Shown here: positions 7,447 to 15,857 of the stretch, in pieces
Layout of the letters: each line of letters opens with the position of its first letter
How positions within the stretch are numbered: position 1 is the first letter of the stretch
Assembly (NCBI GenBank): GCA_002279065.1
Contig: NCKB01000012.1
Span: 62,001-126,000, forward strand
Direction: 5' to 3'
Source: Lysobacterales bacterium 15-68-25
GTDB taxonomy: Bacteria > Pseudomonadota > Gammaproteobacteria > Xanthomonadales > Rhodanobacteraceae
Length of the DNA stretch: 64,000 nucleotides
Notes under the pieces: generated by a model
Told to the model about the DNA's origin: nothing
Database searches by the model: none
What the model saw: the letters and a program-made list of their open reading frames with translations, nothing else
Program-made: the position numbers and the translations under genes

Positions 7447-9594
7447 GTGAATCCCGCCGCCTTCCTTGCTGACCACTGGCGCCGCTTCCGCGGCTCGGAC
7501 CGCTATGCCGAGAGCGTGCGGGTCGGCCTGGCCCTCGGCGGCATCGTGGCGTGGTGTCTGGCCCGCCAGGAAGTCCACGCGGTGATCCCCGCCCTGCTGG
7601 GCGCCATCGCCTGCGCGCTGGCCGAGACCGAGGACCACTGGCGCAGCCGGCTCGGCACCTTGCTGATCACCCTCGCCTGCTTCGCGATCGCCGCGGTGGC
7701 GGTGCAATGGCTGCTGCCCTCGCCGTGGCTGTTCGCTGCCAGCCTGCCGCTGGCCACGTTCGCGCTGGTGATGCTGGGCGCGGCGAGCGGCCGCTACGCG
7801 ACCATCGGCGGCGGCACGCTGATCCTGTCCGTCTACACGATGATCGGCGTGGACGCGGCGCACGGCAGCATCACCGATCCCTGGCACGAGCCGCTCCTGC
7901 TGCTGGCCGGAGCCGCCTGGTACGGCGCGCTGTCGCTGGCCTGGAGCGCGCTGGCGCCGCAGCAGGCGCTGCGTCTGGCGCTGGCGCAGCTGTTCGACGC
8001 GCTGGCCGACTACCTGGACGGCAAGGCCGCACTGTTCGCGCCGGTGCATGGCGTGGACCACGACGCGCTGCAGTTGCAGCTGGCCCTGCGCAACGAACGC
8101 GTGGTGCAGGCGCTCAATGCGACCCGGCTGGTGCTGATCGACCGCATCGGCAGCCGTCGCCCGCGCGGCACCACGGCGGCGCGGCTGCAGCTCTACTTCA
8201 TGGCGCAGGACATCCACGAGCGCGCCAGCTCCACGCACCATCCGTACGACGCACTGGCCGAGGCGCTGTTCCATTCCGACGTGCTGTTCCGCTGCGGCCA
8301 CCTGCTGCGGCTGCAGGCCGACGGCTGCCGTGCCCGCGCCAACGCGCTGCGCCTGCGCACGCCGTTCCGCCGCTCGCCCGTCGCTGCCGCCGCACTGATG
8401 GACCTGCACGATGCCGTGGCCGCGATGAAGGCGCAGGCGCTGCCGCCGCCCGCCGAGGTGCAGCACGCGGTCGACGCGCTGGCGCGCAACCTCGAGGCCA
8501 TCCAGGTGCGGCTGGGCGATGCCACGCGCCACGCGCCCGTCGTCGACGACGGCCTGGTACTGCAGGACCCGGGACCGCAGACGCCGGGCGAGGCGTGGGC
8601 GCGCATCCGTATCCAGCTCACCCCGCGTTCGATGCACTTCCGCCACGCGCTGCGGCTGGCGCTGGCCCTGCTGGCCGGCTACGGCGTGCTGCTGGCGGTG
8701 CATCCGCGGCAGGGCTACTGGATCCTGCTGACCACCCTGCTGGTGTGCCAGCCGACCTATGGCGCCACGCGCCGACTGCTGCTGCAGCGCGTCGCCGGCA
8801 CCGTGCTTGGCCTGGTGGCCGGCTGGGCCGTGCTGAAGCTCGCACCGTTCGGACCGTGGCAGATGGGGCTGATCGTGGTCACTGGCGTGGGTTTCTTCGC
8901 CACGCGGCAGCGCAGCTATGCGCTGGCCACCGCCTTCATCACGCTGTTCGTGCTGCTTTGCTTCAACCAGATCGGCAACGGCTACGCCGTGATGTGGCCG
9001 CGCCTGCTCGACACGCTGATCGGCGCGGCGATCGCGGCGATGGCGATCTACCTGGTGCTGCCCGACTGGCGCGGTCGGCAGCTGGCCGAGGTGCTCGCCG
9101 AGGCGCTGCGCTGCGACGCGCGCTACCTCGAGCGGATCCTGGCCCAGTACGCCAGCGGCAAGCACGACGACCTCGCCTACCGCATCGCCCGGCGCGATGC
9201 GCACAACGCCGACGCCGCGCTCAGCGGCCAGTTCGCCGCGATGCTGCGCGAGCCGGACCGCGCCCCGGCCAGCCGCGAGGCGCTGCTGCGCTTCCTCACC
9301 GCGGCGCACCTGCTGCTGGGCCAGCTGTCCGCGCTGGGCGCGCACCGCCAGGCGATGCCGCCCGGGGCGCTGGCACCGGTGCAGGCGACCGGGCGCCAGG
9401 TGATCGATGCGCTCGACGAGCTGGCGGACGCGCTGTCCGGCCGCCCGGTCACGTTGCAGGGATCGCCGGAGACCGTCTTCGTTGCCCCCACCGGCGAGGA
9501 TGCCGCCAGCCGCTTCGTGCTCGGCCAGCTGGTCCGCGTGATGACGCAGTACGAGCGCCTTTCCGAGCATGCCCGGGAGCTCGCCGCGCATTGA
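7447..9594 (+). CDS. FUSC/YccS-family integral membrane protein
   Basis: A 715-residue inner-membrane protein with two membrane blocks (about residues 20-145 and 395-520), each with several hydrophobic helices, and two large cytoplasmic regions, as in YccS/YhfK and the aromatic-acid exporter AaeB. The DW(R)GRQLAEV segment after the second block is typical of FUSC proteins. Probably an efflux or stress-related transporter; substrate unknown. Translation starts at GTG 7447 with no strong Shine-Dalgarno sequence, so a slightly later start is possible. Monocistronic. Confidence 0.85.
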   Translation: MNPAAFLADHWRRFRGSDRYAESVRVGLALGGIVAWCLARQEVHAVIPALLGAIACALAETEDHWRSRLGTLLITLACFAIAAVAVQWLLPSPWLFAASLPLATFALVMLGAASGRYATIGGGTLILSVYTMIGVDAAHGSITDPWHEPLLLLAGAAWYGALSLAWSALAPQQALRLALAQLFDALADYLDGKAALFAPVHGVDHDALQLQLALRNERVVQALNATRLVLIDRIGSRRPRGTTAARLQLYFMAQDIHERASSTHHPYDALAEALFHSDVLFRCGHLLRLQADGCRARANALRLRTPFRRSPVAAAALMDLHDAVAAMKAQALPPPAEVQHAVDALARNLEAIQVRLGDATRHAPVVDDGLVLQDPGPQTPGEAWARIRIQLTPRSMHFRHALRLALALLAGYGVLLAVHPRQGYWILLTTLLVCQPTYGATRRLLLQRVAGTVLGLVAGWAVLKLAPFGPWQMGLIVVTGVGFFATRQRSYALATAFITLFVLLCFNQIGNGYAVMWPRLLDTLIGAAIAAMAIYLVLPDWRGRQLAEVLAEALRCDARYLERILAQYASGKHDDLAYRIARRDAHNADAALSGQFAAMLREPDRAPASREALLRFLTAAHLLLGQLSALGAHRQAMPPGALAPVQATGRQVIDALDELADALSGRPVTLQGSPETVFVAPTGEDAASRFVLGQLVRVMTQYERLSEHARELAAH

Positions 9595-9686
9595 GACCGG
9601 CGGGGTCTTGTGCGTCGCGCCAAGGCCATCACCGGCCCGCGCGCTACCATTGTCCGGCTTTGTCCCCCTCCATGGAGTAGCACCGC

Positions 9687-10844
9687 ATGCGCCCGTTCCC
9701 CCTCGGCGAAGACATCGACCTGCTGCGCGAGACCGTCCACGCGTTCGCGGAAAAGGAGATCGCCCCGCGCGCCGACCAGATCGACCGCAACAACGCCTTT
9801 CCCGAGGACCTGTGGCGCAAGTTCGGCGACCTCGGCCTGCTCGGCATCACCATCCCGGTGGAATACGGCGGCAGCGGCATGGGCTACCTGGCACACACGG
9901 TGGCGATGGAGGAGATCTCCCGCGCGTCCGGCTCGGTGGGCCTGTCCTACGGCGCGCACTCCAACCTGTGCGTGAGCAACATCTTCCACAACGGCAACGA
10001 GGCGCAGCGGCAGAAATACATTCCCAAGCTGTGCTCGGGCGAGTACGTCGGCGCGCTGGCGATGAGCGAGCCGGGCGCCGGTTCCGACGTGGTCGGCTCG
10101 ATGAGCTGCCGCGCCGAGAAGAAGGGCGACGTGTGGGTCGCCAACGGTTCGAAGATGTGGATCACCAACGGCCCCGACGCGGACGTGCTGCTGGTGTACA
10201 TGCGCACCGCGCCGCGCGCCGCCGGCAGCCGCTGCATGACCGCCTTCATCGTCGAGAAGGGCATGAAGGGCTTCAGCACGGCGCAGAAGCTCGACAAGCT
10301 CGGCATGCGCGGCTCGAACACCTGCGAGCTGGTGTTCGAGGACTGCGAGATCCCCGAGGAGAACATCGTCGGCGAGGTGAACGAGGGCGTGCGCGTGCTG
10401 ATGAGCGGCCTGGACACCGAGCGGCTGGTGCTCTCCGGCGGCCCGATCGGCCTGATGCAGGCGGCGATGGACCTGACCCTGCCCTACGTGCGCGAGCGCA
10501 AACAGTTCAACGCGCCGATCGGCACCTTCGAGATCATGCAGGCCAAGGTGGCCGACATGTACACCGCCCTGCAGTCCTCGCGCGGCTTTGCCTATATGGT
10601 GGCGCAGCAGTTCGACAACGGCGTGCGTTCGCGCATCGACCCGGCGGCCTGCCTGCTCAACGCATCGAGCAACGCGGTGAAGGTGGCGCTGGAGGCGATC
10701 CAGTCGCTGGGCGGCAACGGCTACATCAACGAGTTCCCGGCCGGTCGCCTGCTGCGCGATGCCAAGCTGTACGAGATCGGCGCAGGCACCAACGAGATCC
10801 GCCGCATGCTGATCGGCCGCGAGCTGTTCCACGGCAAGAGCTGA
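9687..10844 (+). CDS. liuA: Isovaleryl-CoA dehydrogenase
   Basis: FAD flavoenzyme oxidising isovaleryl-CoA to 3-methylcrotonyl-CoA, the first committed step of leucine degradation. It is 385 residues, the standard acyl-CoA dehydrogenase length. The family signatures [10 protein letters not shown] (125-134) and the C-terminal [20 protein letters not shown] block are present. The catalytic base is Glu245 in [13 protein letters not shown], the helix-G position specific to isovaleryl-CoA dehydrogenases, not the C-terminal Glu of most relatives. ATG at 9687 follows GGAG. In a standard liu operon the MCC beta gene would follow directly; here it is 35 kb away at 45679. Confidence 0.93.
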   Translation: MRPFPLGEDIDLLRETVHAFAEKEIAPRADQIDRNNAFPEDLWRKFGDLGLLGITIPVEYGGSGMGYLAHTVAMEEISRASGSVGLSYGAHSNLCVSNIFHNGNEAQRQKYIPKLCSGEYVGALAMSEPGAGSDVVGSMSCRAEKKGDVWVANGSKMWITNGPDADVLLVYMRTAPRAAGSRCMTAFIVEKGMKGFSTAQKLDKLGMRGSNTCELVFEDCEIPEENIVGEVNEGVRVLMSGLDTERLVLSGGPIGLMQAAMDLTLPYVRERKQFNAPIGTFEIMQAKVADMYTALQSSRGFAYMVAQQFDNGVRSRIDPAACLLNASSNAVKVALEAIQSLGGNGYINEFPAGRLLRDAKLYEIGAGTNEIRRMLIGRELFHGKS

Positions 10845-10869
10845 TCGCCCGCCGACGACTGGAAAAAGA

Positions 10870-10899
10870 ACGGCCCGCATCACGCGGGCCGTTGCTTTT
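10870..10899. terminator. Bidirectional terminator between convergent genes
   Basis: Nine-bp stem ACGGCCCGC/GCGGGCCGT (10870-10878 with 10884-10892) with an A-rich left flank and TTTTC on the right, placed between isovaleryl-CoA dehydrogenase and the convergent autotransporter. Confidence 0.75.
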
Positions 10900-10920
10900 C
10901 CGCAGCCTGCGTCTGGAGGC

Positions 10921-13728
10921 TCAGAAGCTCAGCCGGTAGTTCAGCGTCGCCATCTGCGCGTGATCGCGCTGGCCCACGTACTGGTCCAGACCCACGCCCA
11001 GGCTGCTGGACGGCGAGTACTGCCACGACAGTTCGCTGCCGACCATGCCGCCGTAGCGCGACAGGCCGATGCCGCCGACCGGCGCCCACTGGTCGACGCC
11101 GGTGAAGCTCGCCTGCAGCACATCGCCGCGCAGGCCGAACGCACGCTGCCACAGCATGTGCGACTGCCAGGACAGCCGCGAGCCGCCGGCCAGCGTCCAC
11201 GAGCGCGTGGCGCGCAGGCCGACGCCCGCCTGCCAGCGTGCGGTCAGGCCCGACGGCGACTTCAGGCCGAAGCCGCTGCCGCCCACCTCGCTGAAGCCGT
11301 CGCGGCGGATCTGCGCGTACTGCAGGTTCGCGTAGGGCGTGACCTGGAAGCCGCCCATCCCGAGACGGTAGCCGCTCTCGCCGTAGGCCACACCGTAGCG
11401 GCCGTGGGTCATGCTGGCCACGCCGGTGGCGAAGTTGCCCAGCTGCACGCCGCGGCGCATGGATTCCCGGTACTGGCCGAGGCCGAAGCGGCCCATCGCG
11501 TACCAGGAGCCGTCCACCACGCCGCCGTAGAACATCGCCTCGGTCGAGTGGCTGCGACCCTGGTCGGCTGTCTCGGCCAGCCGACCCAGTCCGCTGGCCT
11601 GGCTGATCGCATAACCGGCGAAGCCGTGCGCGCCGATGCGCTGGTCGGCACCGGTCATCCAGCCGTTGAGGTCCACGCCCACGTTGCCGTAGCCGGCGCG
11701 GGAGAAGTCGCCCTGGTAGCCCAGCCCCTGGCTCCACAGGCTGGCCTGGCGACCGTCCAGCAACTGGTCCACGTGATCGGACAACGCGCGGGTGCCCGCG
11801 TCGATCGCCTCGAAGGTCATGGCGGCGCTGGCCGCGTGCAGCTGGCCGGACAGGCTCTGCAGCGACTGCTCCAGCGCGGCAGTGCTGCTCACCTGCTGCA
11901 GGCTCGCGGCGCCGGACAGCAACGCCGAACTGGTCGGCATCGCCGTTGCCGAGGTGCCCGCCAGCTGGCTGTTGAGGTATTCGAACGCGCCCTGCACGCG
12001 TTGCGCCGCTCCGTAGGACGCCGGCGTGTAGCTGGCACCCGCCACCTGGGTGACGCTGACCTGCGATACGTTGAGCCAGGCGCTGGTGCCGTCGTAGTTC
12101 AGCGAAGCGGTCAGCAGCACGCTGCTGGGAGTGTTCACGCCGGTGAAGGTGCCGGTCAGGCCGCCGCCGGCGGTGAGCACGTTGGTGTGCGAGCTGACGG
12201 TGTAGTTGCTGTTCTTGTCGTAGACGTACAGATCGCCGCCGTTGAGCGTGGCCTTGCCCGAGACCGTCAGCACCGAGCCCAGCGACAGCGCCAGCCGACC
12301 GCCGACCTCCTGCGTGTAATTGCCGCCGACCGTGGTGCCGCCGGCATTGCCGATGTCCAGCGTGCCCGTGTTGTCGATGCTGCCGCCCACGTGGCCGGCA
12401 CCGAGGCTCGCCTGCGCGGCGATGTTCACGCTGCCGGCCAGCGAGTTGGCCATCAGCGTGCCACCCTGCACCTGGGTCAGGCCGGTGTACGTGGATGGCT
12501 CGCTCAGGGTCAGCGTGCCGCTGCCCTGCTTGATCAGGCCGCCCGCGCCGGAGATGACGTTGCCCCAGGTGGACGAGCCGGTGAAGCTGACGGTCACGTC
12601 GCCCCAGTTGAACTGGGCCGGCCCCTGCACCGCCTTGCCCACGTCGAGCAGGCCGTAGCCGAATACCGGATCGACGCCCGGAGCGCCCAGGTCCTTGGCC
12701 GTGCCCAGCAGGGTCTGCCTGACCAGGTCGTTGGTGAAGTACGGGAACGCCTGCCATACGTCTGCCGCCGCGCCGGAGACGGCGGGCGTGGCGAACGAAG
12801 TGCCCTGCACGATGTAGTACGTCGGGTTGCTGGCGGTGTCGTTGGCGCCGGTGACGATCACATCGCCGGGGGCCACCAGGCAGTAGTTCATCGCCTTGCC
12901 GCACTGGTTGGAATACGAGGCCAGCTGCGTCGGCGTGTTGGAGTCCAGCGCGGCGACCGCCAGCCAGCCGCGTTCCAGGTCGGGCGCGTAGTACGGGATG
13001 GCCGCGGTATCGGACGGCTGGGTGCGGCTGTCGTTGCCGGTGGCGAAGACCACCAGTCCGTTGTGGTCGACCACGAACGAGCGGAACGCATTGCCGAACG
13101 CGGTGCCCACGGCGGTCGCATTGGACGGATCGAAATAAAGCCCGCCCCAGGAATTGTTCATGACCTGGACGCCTTGGGCGATCAGGTCCGGCAGCAGAGT
13201 CTGGCCGAAGAAGTCGGCGTCGGACGGCTGCACCATGTTGCCCTGGCCCGAACCGTCGTCCTTGGGCGGCGTGTCGTTGATGATGCGCGCGGAGACCAGC
13301 GTGGCATTTGGCGCGATGCCGCCGGGCCACTGGCCGAACGGCTGGCCGGCGGCGATCTGCGACACCCAGGTGCCGTGGCCGACCACATCGCCCACGGAGG
13401 TGTTGTTGGTGGCCGGGTCGACATAGACCAGCAGCGCCTTGACCCGCCCGGCAAGCGCCGGGTGGCTCGAGTTGATGCCGGTGTCGACCACGCCGATGGT
13501 CACGCCGGAACCGGTGAAGCCGGCGGTATGCGCGGCATAGGTGTCGGTCAGCGCCAGATGGGCGTCGATCGGCGGCTGGGCACTGGCCGGCGGCGGCGCA
13601 GGGGGTGGTGCGGGAGGCGGCGGCCGGGTGTTGCCGCCACCGCCGCCACCGCAGCCGGCGAGGCCGAGAACGGCTGCAATGACAAATGGCATGCGACGCT
13701 GCATCAGCGTCCGTCCCTGCTCGCTCAT
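10921..13728 (-). CDS. Subtilisin-like (S8) autotransporter serine protease, predicted lipoprotein
   Basis: A 935-residue type V secreted protease. The N-terminus has a lipobox LAGC (Cys26) followed by a Gly-rich and then Pro-rich linker (26-53). The S8 domain spans about 55-385 with triad Asp82 (VVDTGI), His118 (GHGTW) and Ser311 (GTSFATP), and the oxyanion-region NNSWG near 191-195. An autotransporter-associated beta-strand repeat region follows (about 400-560, GAGGLIKQGSGTLTLS), then a C-terminal beta-barrel of about 280 residues ending in the usual aromatic residue (YRLSF). This plan matches the surface-lipoprotein proteases NalP and SphB1, which process other surface proteins. ATG at 13728 has AGGGG upstream; an in-frame upstream codon at 13755 is less likely. 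Confidence 0.9.
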   Translation of the reverse strand: MSEQGRTLMQRRMPFVIAAVLGLAGCGGGGGGNTRPPPPAPPPAPPPASAQPPIDAHLALTDTYAAHTAGFTGSGVTIGVVDTGINSSHPALAGRVKALLVYVDPATNNTSVGDVVGHGTWVSQIAAGQPFGQWPGGIAPNATLVSARIINDTPPKDDGSGQGNMVQPSDADFFGQTLLPDLIAQGVQVMNNSWGGLYFDPSNATAVGTAFGNAFRSFVVDHNGLVVFATGNDSRTQPSDTAAIPYYAPDLERGWLAVAALDSNTPTQLASYSNQCGKAMNYCLVAPGDVIVTGANDTASNPTYYIVQGTSFATPAVSGAAADVWQAFPYFTNDLVRQTLLGTAKDLGAPGVDPVFGYGLLDVGKAVQGPAQFNWGDVTVSFTGSSTWGNVISGAGGLIKQGSGTLTLSEPSTYTGLTQVQGGTLMANSLAGSVNIAAQASLGAGHVGGSIDNTGTLDIGNAGGTTVGGNYTQEVGGRLALSLGSVLTVSGKATLNGGDLYVYDKNSNYTVSSHTNVLTAGGGLTGTFTGVNTPSSVLLTASLNYDGTSAWLNVSQVSVTQVAGASYTPASYGAAQRVQGAFEYLNSQLAGTSATAMPTSSALLSGAASLQQVSSTAALEQSLQSLSGQLHAASAAMTFEAIDAGTRALSDHVDQLLDGRQASLWSQGLGYQGDFSRAGYGNVGVDLNGWMTGADQRIGAHGFAGYAISQASGLGRLAETADQGRSHSTEAMFYGGVVDGSWYAMGRFGLGQYRESMRRGVQLGNFATGVASMTHGRYGVAYGESGYRLGMGGFQVTPYANLQYAQIRRDGFSEVGGSGFGLKSPSGLTARWQAGVGLRATRSWTLAGGSRLSWQSHMLWQRAFGLRGDVLQASFTGVDQWAPVGGIGLSRYGGMVGSELSWQYSPSSSLGVGLDQYVGQRDHAQMATLNYRLSF

Positions 13729-13924
13729 GGCTGTACCCCTAATTATTGATGGCACGAGAACGGCGGCCTCCCCCTGGCCTTACCGCTCCCTGGCGCGATC
13801 TTCGCACAAGGCCGGGACGCACGGATGACTGACGCCTGGTTTGCCGCCCCCCTCCGGGCACTGCGATAATTGGGAGGTTCCCACCGCGCCCTGTGCGCCC
13901 GAAGGCCATCCCCCGGAGAATCCC

Positions 13925-15109
13925 ATGTCTGATGTCAGCGTAGTGATCGCCGGTGCCAAGCGCACCGCCATCGGTTCCTTCCTCGGCCAGTTCACCGGCG
14001 TGCCCACCCCGAAGCTCGGCGCGGCGGCCATCAAGGCGGCGCTGGAGCAGTCCGGCGTGGCCGGCACCGACGTGAGCGAGGTGATCATGGGCTGCGTGCT
14101 GCCGGCCAACCTGGGCCAGGCGCCGGCGCGCCAGGCGGCGATCGCCGCCGGCCTGCCTATGGCGGCCGGTGCCACCACCATCAACAAGGTGTGCGGCTCG
14201 GGCATGAAGGCCATCATGCTGGGGCACGACCTGATCAAGGCCGGCTCGGCCAGCGTCGTCGTCGCCGGCGGCATGGAGTCGATGACCAACGCCCCGCACA
14301 TGGTGCAGGCCCGCACCGGCATCCGCTACGGCGACGGCCAGCTGGTCGACCACATGGCGTGGGACGGCCTGACCAACCCCTACGACGGCAAGGCGATGGG
14401 CGTGTTCGGCGAGCTCTGCGCCGACAAGTACCACTTCACCCGCGAGGAGCAGGACGCGTTTGCCACCGCCTCGGTGACCCGCGCACTGGAAGCCCAGAAG
14501 AGCGGCGCCTTCGCCGGCGAGATCGTCCCGTTCACCGTGGCCGGCCGCAAGGGCGACGTGGTGGTGGACTCCGACGAGCAGCCCGGCCGCTCGGACATCG
14601 GCAAGATCCCGAGCCTGAAGCCGGCCTTCCGCAAGGAAAACGGCACCATCACCGCCGCCAGCTCATCGAGCATCTCCGACGGCGCCGCCGCAGTGGTGCT
14701 GTTGTCGGCCGACGACGCCAAGGCCCGCGGCCTGGCCCCGCTGGCCCGCATCGTGGCGCACGCCACCCATTCGCAGGAGCCGGAGTGGTTCACCACCGCC
14801 CCGGTCGGCGCGATCCAGAAGGTGCTGGACAAGGCCGGCTGGAAGGCCGGTGACGTCGACCTGTTCGAGATCAACGAGGCGTTCGCCGTGGTGGCGATGG
14901 CGCCGATCCGCGAGCTGGGCATCCCGCACGAGAAGGTCAACGTCAACGGCGGTGCCTGCGCCCTCGGCCACCCGATCGGTGCCAGCGGCGCCCGCCTGGT
15001 GGTCACCCTGCTCAATGCGCTGAAGGTGCGCGGCCTCAAGCGCGGTGTCGCCTCCCTGTGCATCGGCGGCGGCGAGGCCACCGCGATTGCCGTCGAGCGT
15101 CTCGACTGA
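13925..15109 (+). CDS. Acetyl-CoA C-acetyltransferase (thiolase II)
   Basis: A 394-residue thiolase condensing or cleaving acetoacetyl-CoA. Nucleophile Cys90 is in NKVCGSGMKA, the NEAFA loop near 320, the GHPIGASGAR His near 350 and the second Cys in SLCIGGGEATA near 380. Length and motifs match biosynthetic/degradative acetoacetyl-CoA thiolases (AtoB/PhaA type), distinct from the 3-oxoadipyl-type thiolase at 21867. The usual SGINDGA is SSSISDGA here. It can handle acetoacetate-derived acetoacetyl-CoA, the end product of leucine breakdown. ATG at 13925 follows GGAG; a terminator follows the gene. Confidence 0.9.
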   Translation: MSDVSVVIAGAKRTAIGSFLGQFTGVPTPKLGAAAIKAALEQSGVAGTDVSEVIMGCVLPANLGQAPARQAAIAAGLPMAAGATTINKVCGSGMKAIMLGHDLIKAGSASVVVAGGMESMTNAPHMVQARTGIRYGDGQLVDHMAWDGLTNPYDGKAMGVFGELCADKYHFTREEQDAFATASVTRALEAQKSGAFAGEIVPFTVAGRKGDVVVDSDEQPGRSDIGKIPSLKPAFRKENGTITAASSSSISDGAAAVVLLSADDAKARGLAPLARIVAHATHSQEPEWFTTAPVGAIQKVLDKAGWKAGDVDLFEINEAFAVVAMAPIRELGIPHEKVNVNGGACALGHPIGASGARLVVTLLNALKVRGLKRGVASLCIGGGEATAIAVERLD

Positions 15110-15116
15110 ATCGTCA

Positions 15117-15150
15117 CGCGCCCGGGCGAACAATCCCGGGCGTGGTTTTC
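15117..15150 (+). terminator. Rho-independent terminator after thiolase
   Basis: Stem CGCCCGGG/CCCGGGCG (15119-15126 with 15135-15142), extended by a G-T and a C-G pair, eight-base loop, then GGTTTTC. It lies immediately after the thiolase stop. Confidence 0.7.
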
Positions 15151-15273
15151 GACACTCAGTTAACGGGCGCATTAATGACGCGATTGGGCCCACTTGGGGC
15201 CCGGTAGCGGCTTTCATGGGAAAGCGCTATTAATACGCGGCCATACGGCATTCCACGGCAAAGGAGATTCACC

Positions 15274-15696
15274 ATGAAGTTCACGCGTACCCTTCTCGCC
15301 TCCGCGCTCGTCGCGCTGCTGGCGGCTTGCAGCAACGGCGCGCAGGATTCCGCGCAGGACGCCCAGAAGTCCGCTGACCAGGCTCAGCAGGCTTCCGAAC
15401 AGGCCCAGAAGGCTGCCGCCGCTGCGCCGACCACGGCCACCGAGCAGGCTGCTGACCAGGCCAAGGCGGCCGCCAACACCGCCGGCATGGCGGCTGACCA
15501 GGCCAAGGACGCCGCCAAGGCTGCTTCCGCGGCGGCTCCGGCCGGCGCGATGAGTGCCTCCGGCAACGGCATGATGAAGGACGCCAAGGAGGCTGCCTCC
15601 AACGCGGCCGACCAGGCCAAGCAGGCTGCCGACGCCGCCAAGAGCGCCGCCGACAATGCCAAGGACGCGATGAAGGACACTTCGGGCAAGAAGTAA
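15274..15696 (+). CDS. Ala-rich coiled-coil lipoprotein
   Basis: A 140-residue small lipoprotein: signal peptide with lipobox LLAAC (Cys19), then a low-complexity Ala/Asp/Gln/Lys region with heptad-like repeats of the DQAKxAA type. This suggests a long helical, possibly trimeric, Lpp-like structure between outer membrane and cell wall. The compositional bias makes family assignment unsafe. AAGGAG lies eight bases before the ATG, and two flanking terminators make it an independent transcript, probably well expressed. Confidence 0.8.
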   Translation: MKFTRTLLASALVALLAACSNGAQDSAQDAQKSADQAQQASEQAQKAAAAAPTTATEQAADQAKAAANTAGMAADQAKDAAKAASAAAPAGAMSASGNGMMKDAKEAASNAADQAKQAADAAKSAADNAKDAMKDTSGKK

Positions 15697-15720
15697 TCCG
15701 CCCTCCGGCTGATTCAGCGG

Positions 15721-15757
15721 AAAAAACGGCCACCCTCGCGGGTGGCCGTTTTTTTGT
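15721..15757 (+). terminator. Strong Rho-independent terminator
   Basis: 15-bp stem (15721-15735 with 15740-15754) with loop TCGC and an uninterrupted T run to 15755. It ends the lipoprotein transcript. Confidence 0.92.
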
Positions 15758-15795
15758 GATTTTCACCGACGCGTGGTCGGCATGCCTGATTGCCG

Positions 15796-15829
15796 AAAAA
15801 AAAATGCCCCGGCCATTAGCCGGGGCATT
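15796..15829 (-). terminator. Rho-independent terminator of the TonB receptor
   Basis: 11-bp stem (15803-15813 with 15819-15829), five-base loop; nine A residues on the plus strand at 15796-15804 give a U tract for minus-strand transcripts. It lies 28 nt after the receptor stop and is placed to end the whole left-arm operon. Confidence 0.88.
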
Positions 15830-15857
15830 GCGGTACATCAGGCCCAGGACAGGCCGA

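Noticed and set aside
7273..9591. Minus-strand open frame of about 772 codons opposite the YccS-like gene
   Set aside because: Arg/Gln/His-rich composition without domains, mirrors the real gene almost exactly.
10960..13749. Plus-strand open frame of about 929 codons opposite the autotransporter
   Set aside because: No signal, domain or ribosome site; the minus strand has a full S8 triad and barrel.
15186..15204. GGGCCC inverted repeat upstream of the Ala-rich lipoprotein as a regulator site
   Set aside because: Short GC palindromes are frequent in such DNA, and no half-site pattern or promoter elements could be tied to it.
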